Origin: Pseudomonadota bacterium
GTDB taxonomy: Bacteria; Desulfobacterota; Desulfovibrionia; Desulfovibrionales; Desulfomicrobiaceae
NCBI GenBank assembly: GCA_023393525.1
Contig: JAEWKZ010000013.1
Span: 1-64,000, forward strand
Reading direction: 5' to 3'
DNA length: 64,000 nucleotides
The position numbers and the translations under genes are program-made. The notes under the pieces are model-generated. The model searched no databases. It was not told where the DNA came from and saw nothing but the letters and a program-made list of their open reading frames with translations. Shown here one piece after another: positions 1 to 9,902 of the stretch (position 1 is its first letter; every line of letters begins with the position of its first letter).

Positions 1-1435
<1,435 letters not shown>

Positions 1436-1917
1436 CTAATTAACTGAAATCAAATGAAATTATGAGACACTTTTCGTATCGCTCATAGCCCCCCTTCCGG
1501 TTTGTCTGAAAAAAAAGACAACATGTATTTAATCCTGGAAATAGCACGTTAATTCGGGAATGCAAACATACAACCTCAATCCGGTTAACGCGCGTAATTG
1601 GCTGGTTAAAGGTCATAAAATCGAATTCCGGCCTCCAGTCTGTTTTTTCGGACAAAATTTTTCCGCGATTTTCAAATTTCCGTCCCGCGCAGCCTTCTGT
1701 CCGGACAATCCGCATCCTGTCATACCCTTCCTCGCCACGCCGTTCCACACCTTTGGCGTGAACGCGCACAACATGTCCGATTTTTCGGACCCGAGTTGGT
1801 TTTCGGAGCGTATTACAATTTGGTTGACTAAACAACCATTTTTCTCCAGTGTGCCTCGCTTGCGCCCGAACCGAGAACCCGTCGCCGTCAAATGGGCGAT
1901 GGACAATGGGGTTTGTT

Positions 1918-1974
1918 TTTCAAATTTGCACAAACCGTATCACGATGACGCGGTCGGTGTTTCAAATTTGCACA
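1918..1974 (+). repeat. Two 15-base direct repeats, candidate enhancer sites for a sigma54 activator
   Basis: TTTCAAATTTGCACA occurs at 1918-1932 and again at 1960-1974, exactly 42 bases apart (about four helical turns). Each contains the palindrome CAAATTTG. The first ten bases also occur at 1670-1679. The pair sits roughly 155-200 bases upstream of the start point predicted for the promoter at 2097-2112, which is the usual place for NtrC-type enhancer sites. Binding by the neighbouring regulator is inference. Confidence 0.5.
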
Positions 1975-2096
1975 TCAAAAAATGGGCATTCCCAGCCTGG
2001 ATGGCGGACAATATGACCAAAGCCCAGGCGCAACGTGCTGAAAAACGGAGCTTATTTTCGCGCTGTGACATCGCGTTCGGGGTTGGCGGGAAGTGT

Positions 2097-2112
2097 TGGC
2101 AATATTTTTGCA
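2097..2112 (+). promoter_or_regulatory. Sigma54 (-24/-12) promoter
   Basis: TGGCAATATTTTTGCA matches the -24 (TGGCA) and -12 (TTGCA) elements, with exactly ten bases between the invariant GG and GC. Predicted transcription start is about 2122-2124, giving a leader of roughly 60 nt to the ATG of the small gene at 2183. Confidence 0.65.
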
Positions 2113-2182
2113 CAAAAAAGAAATCAGGCGGCTTGCCATGAAAGACAAGACTGCTTTATATATAGGTATCCGGAGGTGTACT

Positions 2183-2386
2183 ATGAAAGGAAAAAGCATC
2201 ACAAAAAACGGCGTGATCCGGGGATTGTCTCGAAACGAAACAATGCAGCTGTCACAGCTGCTGACTTCGATGCAAAAGCAACGCATCAATGACGGCGACA
2301 GCGTCCTGGTCAAGACTGAATATATCGTTGATTCCTGGAAGGAATATTGGCTCGGAAAAGAGCAGGACGAAGAGCAGGACTATTAG
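2183..2386 (+). CDS. Small charged protein of unknown function (67 aa)
   Basis: I do not recognise this family. The ATG at 2183 has a strong ribosome site, GGAGGT at 2172-2177; a longer in-frame start at 2093 would lie inside the promoter and is unlikely. The predicted protein is soluble, with no signal peptide or membrane segment. It is basic at the N-terminus (MKGKSITKNGVIRGLSR) and very acidic at the C-terminus (GKEQDEEQDY), with a helical-looking middle. It is transcribed from an apparent sigma54 promoter. Its stop overlaps the stop of the convergent NtrC-type regulator gene by four bases. It may be a target or adaptor of that two-component system; this is inference. Confidence 0.65.
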   Translation: MKGKSITKNGVIRGLSRNETMQLSQLLTSMQKQRINDGDSVLVKTEYIVDSWKEYWLGKEQDEEQDY

Positions 2387-3783
2387 GCCTCGATATCGTG
2401 CTTTTTGAGCATGGCATACAGGTGGGACCTGGACAGTCCTGAAACCTGGAGCATCTTCTGAATATCCTTGCCGTGGCTGCCCACGAGCCGCAAAAGATAT
2501 TCCCGTTCCTTGGACGCTTTGAAGTCCTTCAACGTGGGCAGGGCCTCCTCCATCTCATCCAGCGCATCTTCCGGCCCCGCTTCCCCATCCGCCCGCGACT
2601 TGCCCAAAATGGATTTCGCCACACGAATGCGCACCGCCTGCGGCAGGTGCTGGGCGTACACCGTTTTCTCCGCTCCCGACAGGACGAATGCCTGTTCTAT
2701 GGTATTGAACAGTTCCCGCACATTGCCCGGCCAATCGTAGCGCTTGAGCATCCCGACCAGTTCCGGATCCATCTCCTTGATCGGGATGTTGCGCTGACGG
2801 CACAGCTTGTCGATATGGTAGCGGGCCAGGGTGATGACGTCCTCCTCGCGTTCGCGCAGAGGGGGCAGATGCAGCTGGATGGTGTTGATGCGGTAGAAGA
2901 GGTCCTGTCTGAACTCTCCGGCCTTGACCATGGCCACGAGGTCCCGGTTCGTGGCCGAGATGAGTCTGAAATCGCTCTGCAGTTCCTGGTTCGATCCCAC
3001 GGGCCGGAACCTGCGCTCCTGAAGAACCCGCAAAAACGTCTTTTGGGCCGAAAGAGGAAGCTCTCCGATTTCATCGAGAAAGAGCGTGCCCTGGTCCGCG
3101 AGCTTGACAAGCCCCACCCTGTCCCGGGCGGCGCCGGTGAACGACCCCTTGGTATGGCCGAAGAGAATGCTCTCCAGCAGGGACTCGGTCAACGAAGCGC
3201 AGTCCACGACGACAAAGGCGCGCTCCGAGCGCAGGCTGTTGCGATGGATGGTGCGGGCCAGCAGTTCCTTGCCCGTTCCCGTCTCGCCGGTGACCAGCAC
3301 GGTGGAATCGGATCCGCTGGCCTGGGAAACGCGCTCGTAGCATTGCCGCATGACGTTGCTCTCGCCCACCACGTCCTTGAGATCCAAGGCCATGGCCTTG
3401 CCCATGGCCTTTTTTTCCTGACGATAGGCCAAGGCCCGGTTCAAGGTATCCTTGATCTGCTTGATGGGAGAGGGCTTGACCAGATAATCCCACACCCCGC
3501 CCTGAATGGCCAACTCGGCCCCTTCCGGGTCGCCCTGCCCGGTCAGCACGATCACGTCCGGTGGATCGGCCTGTCCGCGTATCTGCCCCAGCGCGTCGAG
3601 TCCGTTGCCGTCGGGGAGCCGCACATCGAGAAAGACCAGATCGAACTCCAGACGTCCCAGCTGCGCCAGGCCGTCCCTCAGCGCATGCGCCGCCGAACAC
3701 TCGTGTCCAAGACGGGAAATGAGGCTTTGCAGCGTTTCGCAAACCTGCGGGTCGTCGTCGATGATGAGAATTCTGGCCATCAT
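2383..3783 (-). CDS. NtrC-family sigma54-dependent response regulator
   Basis: A 466-residue transcription activator for sigma54 RNA polymerase. Order: receiver domain (phosphoacceptor Asp53 in FLDVRLPDG), AAA+ domain with Walker A GETGTGKE at 166-173 and sigma54-contact loop GSFTGA at 213-218 (Ser in place of the usual Ala), and a Fis-type helix-turn-helix in the last 40 residues. Its start overlaps the stop of the sensor kinase gene by four bases (ATGA), so the two are translationally coupled and almost certainly a cognate pair. The clear sigma54 promoter next door (2097-2112) is the obvious candidate target. Confidence 0.93.
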   Translation of the reverse strand: MMARILIIDDDPQVCETLQSLISRLGHECSAAHALRDGLAQLGRLEFDLVFLDVRLPDGNGLDALGQIRGQADPPDVIVLTGQGDPEGAELAIQGGVWDYLVKPSPIKQIKDTLNRALAYRQEKKAMGKAMALDLKDVVGESNVMRQCYERVSQASGSDSTVLVTGETGTGKELLARTIHRNSLRSERAFVVVDCASLTESLLESILFGHTKGSFTGAARDRVGLVKLADQGTLFLDEIGELPLSAQKTFLRVLQERRFRPVGSNQELQSDFRLISATNRDLVAMVKAGEFRQDLFYRINTIQLHLPPLREREEDVITLARYHIDKLCRQRNIPIKEMDPELVGMLKRYDWPGNVRELFNTIEQAFVLSGAEKTVYAQHLPQAVRIRVAKSILGKSRADGEAGPEDALDEMEEALPTLKDFKASKEREYLLRLVGSHGKDIQKMLQVSGLSRSHLYAMLKKHDIEA

Positions 3784-6700
3784 GCTTCCTTGTCCAGGAC
3801 ATCGCGGATGGCGCGTCCGACCATGTCCTTGTTGTAGGGTTTACTCAGAAAGAACCTGATGTTTCCGGCCTGGCCAAGAAACTCCTCGGCCTGCTTGCGG
3901 CCGGAGACCATGATCACGGGCAGCTCGGGCCTGCACTCCTGCAAGACTCCCGCGACGTCGAAGCCGTTCATGCCCGGCATGTCGAAGTCCGTTATGACCA
4001 GATCAAGAGGCAGCCCCTCGTCGCGGATGGCGGCAATGGCCTCGGCGGGATTCTGGAACGGATGCACGGTGTATCCCAACTGCTCCAGCACCCTGGGGAT
4101 GAGCATCAGCTGATCCTCCTCGTCCTCGATGAAGGCCAGCCGTTCGGTGCCCATGGGCAGCGTCGCGCTGCATTCGCCGGGCAGGAGGCAGATGTCGTTC
4201 AGGGTCGGAAGCAGGATGTCGAAGCGGGTCAATCCCGGCACGCTCATGAGCCTGATCTCTCCGCCGTGGTTGCGCACGATGCCGTGCACCACGGCCAGCC
4301 CCAGTCCCGTGCCCTCGCCCTTGCCCTTGGTGGTGAAGAACGGATCGTAGATCTTGTCCTGGATGCCAAGCTCTATGCCCGGCCCGTCATCCTCGATGCA
4401 CAGCCTGCTGTAGATTCCCGGAGCCAGGCTGCCCAATTGCGGATCGTCGCGATCCAGGGCCATCCGTTCCAGACGGATGGAAATGCGCCCTCCGCCCTCG
4501 CCCAGGGCCTGAAAGGCGTTGGTCGCCAGGTTCATGACGATCTGGTGCACCTGGGTCGGATCGGCCAGGCACAGGGGCAGATCGTCCTCGATTTCGGACA
4601 GGACCGTGATGTTTCGCGGCACGGAAACACGAATGAGAGCCACGGCTTCGCTGACGACCTCGCGCAGGTCCGTGGGCAGAAAGCCTTCCTGGGTCGGGCG
4701 GCTGAAGGTCAGGATCTGCTTGATCAGACCGCTGCCCCGGATGGCGGCCTTCAGGGACCGCTCCAGATCCTTCCAGTTCAGGCTGTCCTCGGGAATGTCC
4801 TCCATGGCGAGCTCGGTCGAATTCATGATGGATGTCAGGATATTGTTGAAATCATGAGCGATTCCACCTGCAAGCGTGCCAATGGCCTCCATCTTCTGGG
4901 ATTGCAGCAACTGCTTTTCCAGATTCATGGTCTGGGTGATGTCCTCGGCCGTGCTGAGGATGCCCACAACCTCCCCGTGCGGTCCATGCAGCGGCACCTT
5001 GTTGACCAGCAGCCACAACGGCTCGCCTGCCAGATTGCGCGTTTCGAGGCGCAACCTGAAACGCGGCTCGTTGGTTTCGATCACCTCGGAATCCAGGCGC
5101 GATACCTGCTCCACCTCGTGCTCATTGCTCACCACCTCGCCGTACTTTTTGCCGTGAATGGCCGAAAAATCGGTCTGACCGACATGCGCCAGAAAATTCC
5201 GGTTCGCGCCGATGATTCTCAAGTCCCGGTCCTTCCAGTGCACAAGCTGCGGAATGGTGTCGAGGACAAGCTGGAGCATGGCCTCGGAGGCGGCCAGGGC
5301 CAGCTCCGCGGCCTTGCGGTCGGTGATGTCCTCCACGAACCCCTCGAAATGACAGAAGTCGTCATTGCAGCCGCGCACGGCCCTGGCGTTCAGGTTGGCG
5401 GTGATGACCTCTCCGTCGCGGGTGCGGAAAAGAACCTCGAACTCGATGCTGCCCCGGTTTTGCTGGTAGAGATCGACGACGCGCTCCCGGTCGCTCTGCT
5501 GGAAATACAGGGAAGCGATGTTCGGATTGGCCGCGACGAGCTCTTCCGGACTGGCATAGCCGAGCATCCTGGCCAGGGCGGGGTTGGCCACCATCCAGGA
5601 GCCATCGGGCGAGGTCTGGAAAATACCCAGGGCCGAGTTCTCGAAGATGGTGCGGTATTTCTCCTCGGCGGCGCGCAGATCGTCCTCGGCCTTCTTGCGG
5701 TCGGAAATGTCGTAGATGACGCCGACGATGCCCGCGTTGTCCCCCTGGGCGTCGGCGTAGGTGGCCTTGTGCAGCACGGCCGAACGCAGCGTGCCGTCCC
5801 AGTGCCGGATCTGCGCCTCGTAGGAATCCATGCGCGCGTCGAGCAACGGGGCGAAACGGGTCTCGACCAGGGCCAGGTCCTGGGATTCGAAACCCTTGTC
5901 ATGCTCCCAGCTCACCCCGAACCAGTTCTCGAAAGCGCGGTTGATGCCTGCGATGGCGCCGCTGCGGTCCGTGAAGTAGATGGGGATGGGCAGGGTGTCC
6001 ATGAGCGTGCGCAGAAACGAGAGCTGGTTCTTGATCCGCACCTCGATCTGCTTGCGCTCCCAGATGTTTATGACCAGCAGAACCAGAACCAGGGACAAAA
6101 TGACCAGGCTGACGATGATGGTCCAGAACTGATGCCTGTTGATGTAATAGAACGGCGAGGGTTCGTTGATCAGAATGCTGCCTTCCGGCAGAAGGCGCTG
6201 GTCGATGCCCAGGCTTTTGAGAACCTGGTAGTCGAACTTGGGCGGATCGTCGGGACTGACGGAGATTTCGATGTTCGCCGGGGACTCCCCGTCCAGGATG
6301 CGCAACCCCATCTCCGCCACGGCCTGGCCGTGACTGAAGCCGCTGATCATCTGTCCGCCGACCATGCCGTGGCCAAGCAGGAATTCCCAGGCGCTGTACA
6401 AAGGCACGCCCGTCTTCTGCCAGACTATCTCCAGCAGGTCCTGGGCGGAATACACGGCCTCGCCCACGTCCTTGTAAAAGGGGATGAAGAAGAAAATGCT
6501 GTCCGCGGACGCGGAACGCACCTTCTGGACCAGCTCGTCAAGGGTGAATTCATCCAGGAACTCGACCTCGATATCTTCGGGCAGACCCGGCAGCTGGGCT
6601 CTGACCTGGTTGGCGATGGCCACACCGGTCATGCTCTGATCGCCGATGACCACCAGGCGCTTCTTGCCCGGATGGAACTTGAGCGCCAGATCGATGTTCC

Positions 6701-7145
6701 AGGGCACCTCGAATTCTTCCAGAACGCCGGTCATGCGGGTGCGCATGGGCACCTCCCCGGCCTCGACATCGTTGATGCCGCAGAAAACTATGGGAGCGTC
6801 AGGGAAAAGGTCGTCGCCATGCTGTGAAATGAATTCATAGGCGTTGTTGTCCGACGTGACGATGAGGTCAAAATGCGTCGTTCTGTATTTGAATTTATAA
6901 TAATTGAACAATATTTCGTTAATCTTTTCTCCGGAATACCTTTTTGAATCCATGTATTCGATCTGAAGATAAATATTTTTTCCGCTCTTCTGGAAAGTTT
7001 CGCGCACACCATCAAAAATACTGTCCGACCATTCATATCCGTTATGGTATGAATTGATATACAGAACATTGATCTTTTTTTCTTCACTGGCCAAAGCAGA
7101 ACTGAAAAAAAGCAGAATACACAGACAAAATACTATCTTCCGCAC
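3780..7145 (-). CDS. Hybrid sensor histidine kinase with ABC-substrate-binding-like sensor
   Basis: An 1121-residue membrane sensor. A signal peptide (MRKIVFCLCILLFFSSALA) leads into a periplasmic domain of about 300 residues resembling ABC-transporter substrate-binding proteins (YINSYHNGYEWSDSI, FPDAPIVFCGIND). One membrane helix follows near 340-360, then three PAS domains, a HisKA/HATPase core (phosphoacceptor in GGIAHDFNNILTS, ATP-lid region GKGEGTGLGLAVV) and a C-terminal receiver (TDFDMPGMNG). The cluster order is dehydrogenase, kinase, regulator. The ligand is unknown; the fold suggests a small solute bound directly in the periplasm. The attached receiver suggests a phosphorelay or feedback step before the NtrC-type partner. 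Confidence 0.92.
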   Translation of the reverse strand: MRKIVFCLCILLFFSSALASEEKKINVLYINSYHNGYEWSDSIFDGVRETFQKSGKNIYLQIEYMDSKRYSGEKINEILFNYYKFKYRTTHFDLIVTSDNNAYEFISQHGDDLFPDAPIVFCGINDVEAGEVPMRTRMTGVLEEFEVPWNIDLALKFHPGKKRLVVIGDQSMTGVAIANQVRAQLPGLPEDIEVEFLDEFTLDELVQKVRSASADSIFFFIPFYKDVGEAVYSAQDLLEIVWQKTGVPLYSAWEFLLGHGMVGGQMISGFSHGQAVAEMGLRILDGESPANIEISVSPDDPPKFDYQVLKSLGIDQRLLPEGSILINEPSPFYYINRHQFWTIIVSLVILSLVLVLLVINIWERKQIEVRIKNQLSFLRTLMDTLPIPIYFTDRSGAIAGINRAFENWFGVSWEHDKGFESQDLALVETRFAPLLDARMDSYEAQIRHWDGTLRSAVLHKATYADAQGDNAGIVGVIYDISDRKKAEDDLRAAEEKYRTIFENSALGIFQTSPDGSWMVANPALARMLGYASPEELVAANPNIASLYFQQSDRERVVDLYQQNRGSIEFEVLFRTRDGEVITANLNARAVRGCNDDFCHFEGFVEDITDRKAAELALAASEAMLQLVLDTIPQLVHWKDRDLRIIGANRNFLAHVGQTDFSAIHGKKYGEVVSNEHEVEQVSRLDSEVIETNEPRFRLRLETRNLAGEPLWLLVNKVPLHGPHGEVVGILSTAEDITQTMNLEKQLLQSQKMEAIGTLAGGIAHDFNNILTSIMNSTELAMEDIPEDSLNWKDLERSLKAAIRGSGLIKQILTFSRPTQEGFLPTDLREVVSEAVALIRVSVPRNITVLSEIEDDLPLCLADPTQVHQIVMNLATNAFQALGEGGGRISIRLERMALDRDDPQLGSLAPGIYSRLCIEDDGPGIELGIQDKIYDPFFTTKGKGEGTGLGLAVVHGIVRNHGGEIRLMSVPGLTRFDILLPTLNDICLLPGECSATLPMGTERLAFIEDEEDQLMLIPRVLEQLGYTVHPFQNPAEAIAAIRDEGLPLDLVITDFDMPGMNGFDVAGVLQECRPELPVIMVSGRKQAEEFLGQAGNIRFFLSKPYNKDMVGRAIRDVLDKEA

Positions 7146-7177
7146 GCTGTCTCCAGATATTTACCGGAAAAGAGGCA

Positions 7178-7213
7178 ACGGTCTCGAAAAGAAAAATCCT
7201 CTTTCGAGACCGT
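7178..7213. other. Perfect 12-base-pair inverted repeat ahead of the sensor kinase gene
   Basis: ACGGTCTCGAAA (7178-7189) pairs perfectly with TTTCGAGACCGT (7202-7213) across a 12-base loop. It lies between the dehydrogenase stop and the kinase start at 7145. Neither side has a clean T-run, so it may be a weak terminator of the upstream gene, a leader hairpin or a dyad operator. Confidence 0.55.
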
Positions 7214-7259
7214 CTAAAGCCCCGTCGTTCTCTTGCTGAAACACGCAGTCAGCGTATGC

Positions 7260-8138
7260 TTATTTCATGCCGTTCACGTGTTTCAAAGCCGTGAAAAGCG
7301 CCTGGGTGCCCATGTTTTCCAGCCCCTGCGCCATGGCCGCGATATAGAGCTGCTCGGCCAGTGCAAGGCCGGGCAAAGCGATTTTCATTCTTTTGGCCTC
7401 GGCCAGGGCGATGCCCATGTCCTTCACGAAATGCTTGATGAAAAAGCCAGGATCGTAATCGTCCTTGGCTATGCGCCGCCCCAGGTTGTTGATGGACCAG
7501 GACCCGGCCGCCCCGCTGCCGATGACGTCGATGACGTCATCCACGTCCAGTCCTGATTTCACGGCGTACAGCAGGGACTCGACCACTCCGATCATGGTGC
7601 CGGCGATGAGGATCTGATTGCTCATCTTGGTATGCTGGCCTGCGCCCGGACCGCCCATGAGCCGGATGTTCTTTCCCATCTTCTCGAACAGGGGCACTGT
7701 CCGTTCAAAGGTCTCGGCTTCGCCGCCGACCATGATGGCCAGACTCGCCCCGCGTGCCCCAAGATCGCCGCCGGACACGGGCGCGTCCAGGGAAGCCACT
7801 CCCCGCGCCTGGGCAGCCTCGAAAATCTCCACGGCCAGGGCCGGCTCCGAGGTGGTCATGTCCACCAGCACGCTGCCCGGCGCGGCCTGCTCCACAAGTC
7901 CGCCACGGTCAAGGTAAATGCCCCGCACATCGCTTGGATAGCCAACGATGGAAAACACGAATTCCGAATCCCGGGCCGCCTCGCCCGGAGTGTCGCACCA
8001 CTGCGCTCCGGCGGCGATGATGCCTTCGGCGGAGGCCTTGGTGCGCGTATGGACCTTGATCTCGTGTCCCGCCGCAAGCAGATGTCCGCACATGGAGCGG
8101 CCCATGACCCCTATTCCGATCCAACCTATTTTGCTCAT
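7260..8138 (-). CDS. Beta-hydroxyacid dehydrogenase (3-hydroxyisobutyrate / tartronate-semialdehyde reductase family)
   Basis: A cytoplasmic NAD(P)-dependent reductase or dehydrogenase of a short beta-hydroxyacid such as tartronate semialdehyde, glyoxylate or 3-hydroxyisobutyrate. The 292 residues are the usual length. Visible are the Rossmann motif GWIGIGVMGRSM at 5-16, the family signature DAPVSGGDLGARGASL at 118-133 and the catalytic Lys171 in QHTKMSNQ. Its start (ATG at 8138) has an AGGA ribosome site. It is the first gene of a minus-strand run ahead of the hybrid kinase and NtrC-type regulator, so the sensor may respond to a related small acid; this is inference. The exact substrate cannot be read from sequence. 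Confidence 0.85.
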   Translation of the reverse strand: MSKIGWIGIGVMGRSMCGHLLAAGHEIKVHTRTKASAEGIIAAGAQWCDTPGEAARDSEFVFSIVGYPSDVRGIYLDRGGLVEQAAPGSVLVDMTTSEPALAVEIFEAAQARGVASLDAPVSGGDLGARGASLAIMVGGEAETFERTVPLFEKMGKNIRLMGGPGAGQHTKMSNQILIAGTMIGVVESLLYAVKSGLDVDDVIDVIGSGAAGSWSINNLGRRIAKDDYDPGFFIKHFVKDMGIALAEAKRMKIALPGLALAEQLYIAAMAQGLENMGTQALFTALKHVNGMK

Positions 8139-8342
8139 GATTCCTCCAGGGTTAATTCAAGATAAGTGCCAAATCGCAGGCCGTTTACACAGTCCGGACC
8201 AGACCGGACACCGTCAGCCCAACATGAAAATATCAACAATAAACTATGATTTCAATATATTACAGTATTATTTGCCAAAACACAAAAACATGCTTACACG
8301 GAACGATTATTTCGGATTCAATTCAGACCACGCGAGGTTGTC

Positions 8343-8660
8343 ATGATCTGCCAGAAATGCGGAAGCGAAAGTGTTGTCGAGGAAACCATCTCCTACCAGA
8401 TGGAATGCCGTAACCACTTGTTCTGCTTCGAGGATGTTCCAGCACCCAAATGTTCCGAATGCGGACATTTCACCATAACCCAGGAAGCGATGGGCATCAT
8501 GCTCGCCAAGATCGAGCAGCTTTCACAAAAGGCCACCATCTCCTATCACCGATGCAGATGGCCCAAGTCCCAGCTTCTTGAGGAGCAGACCGAGCAGGAT
8601 GTGGAAATCCAGGTCGCCGCCGAGCTGGTGGAAACCATCAACAAAAGCTCACGCAAGTAG
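8343..8660 (+). CDS. YgiT-type (MqsA-like) zinc-finger protein
   Basis: A 105-residue protein whose N-terminal half is a YgiT/MqsA zinc module: Cys3-x2-Cys6 and Cys37-x2-Cys40 form one zinc site. True MqsA antitoxins carry a C-terminal Xre helix-turn-helix. Here the C-terminal 60 residues are helical and charged, with no clear HTH. No MqsR-like toxin gene is adjacent. ATG at 8343 follows GAGGT at good spacing, and a strong terminator follows directly, so it is monocistronic. It may be a stand-alone zinc protein or a diverged antitoxin. Confidence 0.7.
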   Translation: MICQKCGSESVVEETISYQMECRNHLFCFEDVPAPKCSECGHFTITQEAMGIMLAKIEQLSQKATISYHRCRWPKSQLLEEQTEQDVEIQVAAELVETINKSSRK

Positions 8661-8680
8661 CGCCTGCCTCCTCTCTCGCA

Positions 8681-8706
8681 AAAGCCGCGTCAAGCGGCTT
8701 TTTTTT
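8681..8706 (+). terminator. Intrinsic terminator of the YgiT-like gene
   Basis: AAAGCCGC (8681-8688), a short loop, GCGGCTTT (8694-8701), then further Ts to 8706. Confidence 0.85.
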
Positions 8707-8926
8707 GGCCCCGCCTCCTCCTAAAGTCAAATCCCGGCTCCCTGCGCTTGTTCTCATGAAAACCCTTCGCGCCCCCTCGCCTGCTCCGAACATGCATCCG
8801 CGAGTACGGCTTTTGTCGGGACATGATCATGACGCCTGTACGATACGACGCGTCTGGCTTGCGATACATTTTTTCGTATATTCAATATATTAGATAGAAA
8901 TAAAATTTTAGGGCCCTTGATTTACT

Positions 8927-8950
8927 TATAAAAAATACGTATTTTTTATA
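8927..8950. promoter_or_regulatory. Perfect 24-base AT-rich palindrome, candidate operator
   Basis: Twelve bases on each side of the central C|G are exact reverse complements: TATAAAAAATAC, then GTATTTTTTATA. It lies about 235 bases before the start of the LuxR-type regulator gene. Such perfect symmetry suggests a homodimer binding site or a cruciform-prone element. The A/T runs flanking TACGTA would also give a bent structure. Confidence 0.5.
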
Positions 8951-9183
8951 GACAAAAATACTGTTTAATCTCCGTTAAAAAGATGCATAAAACTATTTAT
9001 TAGCCCCTATAAATTGCAAGGACAATGGGCGGGTTAATGAATCTGGGCAGTTGGAGCGACAACTGGCGTGCCATCGGTCTTCGTTTCCCGACTGACGACC
9101 AGACGCGCACAGTTCCAGACCATCGACCGCAGCCACTTTCCATACCCGTGTTTTGTCCAGGCACAAACAAAGAGTACACGCCC

Positions 9184-9846
9184 ATGACCAAAAAAAAGAT
9201 TTTGCTGGTCGAAGACGACCATCTGCTCCGCATGGGTCTCAAATCCATGATCGACATGCACGGCAAGTACGAGGTCGATGACGACGTCGCCACCGGAAAG
9301 GACGCGGTGCGTTCATTTCGCATGAAAAAGCAGGACATAGTGCTGCTCGACCTGCGCCTGCCGGACATGCCGGGAACGGAAGTGCTCCGCAAAATCAGGG
9401 AAATCGAGCCGACGGCCAAGGTCGTGGTGCTCACGGCCAGCGACGACAACGACTTCATCTACGAAGCGCTGGAGCATGGCGCCAACGCCTATGTCCTCAA
9501 AGGATCAAATCCCGACGAACTCTTCCTGGCCATGGCCTACGCCATGGATGACGATCTGTTCATCAGTCCCCATCTGGCCCGGATCATCGTCAAGGACTAT
9601 CTCCTGGTGAACCGGCAACGCAAGGCGCTGCCGCCCATGCAGAGCCTGACCGCGCGCGAGAAGGAGATCGTGCGGCTGATCATCGACGGCAAAAAAAGCA
9701 AGCAGATCGCCGAATCGCTCTTTATCAGCATCAAGACGGTGGACAAGCACCGTTCCAATATTCTCGGCAAACTGGGCATCAACAGCTGCAACGAGCTGCG
9801 CCACGGAAGCCTATTCCTGCCCGAGGAAGATGACGCCAAACAGTGA
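9184..9846 (+). CDS. NarL/FixJ-type response regulator
   Basis: A 220-residue DNA-binding regulator: receiver domain with phosphoacceptor Asp56 (VLLDLRLPDMPGTE) and a C-terminal LuxR helix-turn-helix (LTAREKEIVRLIIDGKKSKQ, roughly 152-210). I chose the ATG at 9184 (MTKKKILLVEDD) because receivers begin this way and AAAGAG lies nine bases upstream; a start at 9025 would add 53 unrelated residues. No histidine kinase is adjacent. The only neighbour in the same direction is the receiver-HPt protein 57 bases downstream, so the two may form one relay with a kinase elsewhere. Confidence 0.9.
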   Translation: MTKKKILLVEDDHLLRMGLKSMIDMHGKYEVDDDVATGKDAVRSFRMKKQDIVLLDLRLPDMPGTEVLRKIREIEPTAKVVVLTASDDNDFIYEALEHGANAYVLKGSNPDELFLAMAYAMDDDLFISPHLARIIVKDYLLVNRQRKALPPMQSLTAREKEIVRLIIDGKKSKQIAESLFISIKTVDKHRSNILGKLGINSCNELRHGSLFLPEEDDAKQ

Positions 9847-9902
9847 GGCGCAAGCCGCTTGGGCGACCAATAACGGTCGTCGAATATAAAAAGGGATGAC
9901 GG

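Larger units (their letters stand above)
8661..9183. other. Long AT-rich intergenic region with a 24-base perfect palindrome
   Basis: About 520 bases without a convincing gene. After the terminator at 8681-8706 the sequence becomes strongly AT-rich near 8870-9000. It contains TAAAATTTTA at 8901-8910 and the 24-base palindrome at 8927-8950 (separate entry). An in-frame upstream start for the following regulator exists at 9025, but its ribosome site is only two bases away and the extension does not look like a protein domain, so this stretch is taken as a leader/promoter. Confidence 0.6.

Noticed and set aside
1440..2141. Open frames on both strands in the por upstream region
   Set aside because: They overlap each other, have no ribosome sites or recognisable domains and cover likely control elements.
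4062..6827. A 921-codon plus-strand open frame
   Set aside because: It is antisense to the hybrid kinase, which has clear domains throughout; the long frame is a by-product of GC-rich codon use.
8156..8171. TGGCAC-N5-TTGAA on the minus strand before the dehydrogenase gene
   Set aside because: Its start point would fall inside the ribosome site of the gene, leaving almost no leader, and the -12 GC is missing.
9025..9183. Longer start for the LuxR-type regulator
   Set aside because: AAGGA is only two bases from that ATG and the extra 53 residues match no receiver N-terminus.
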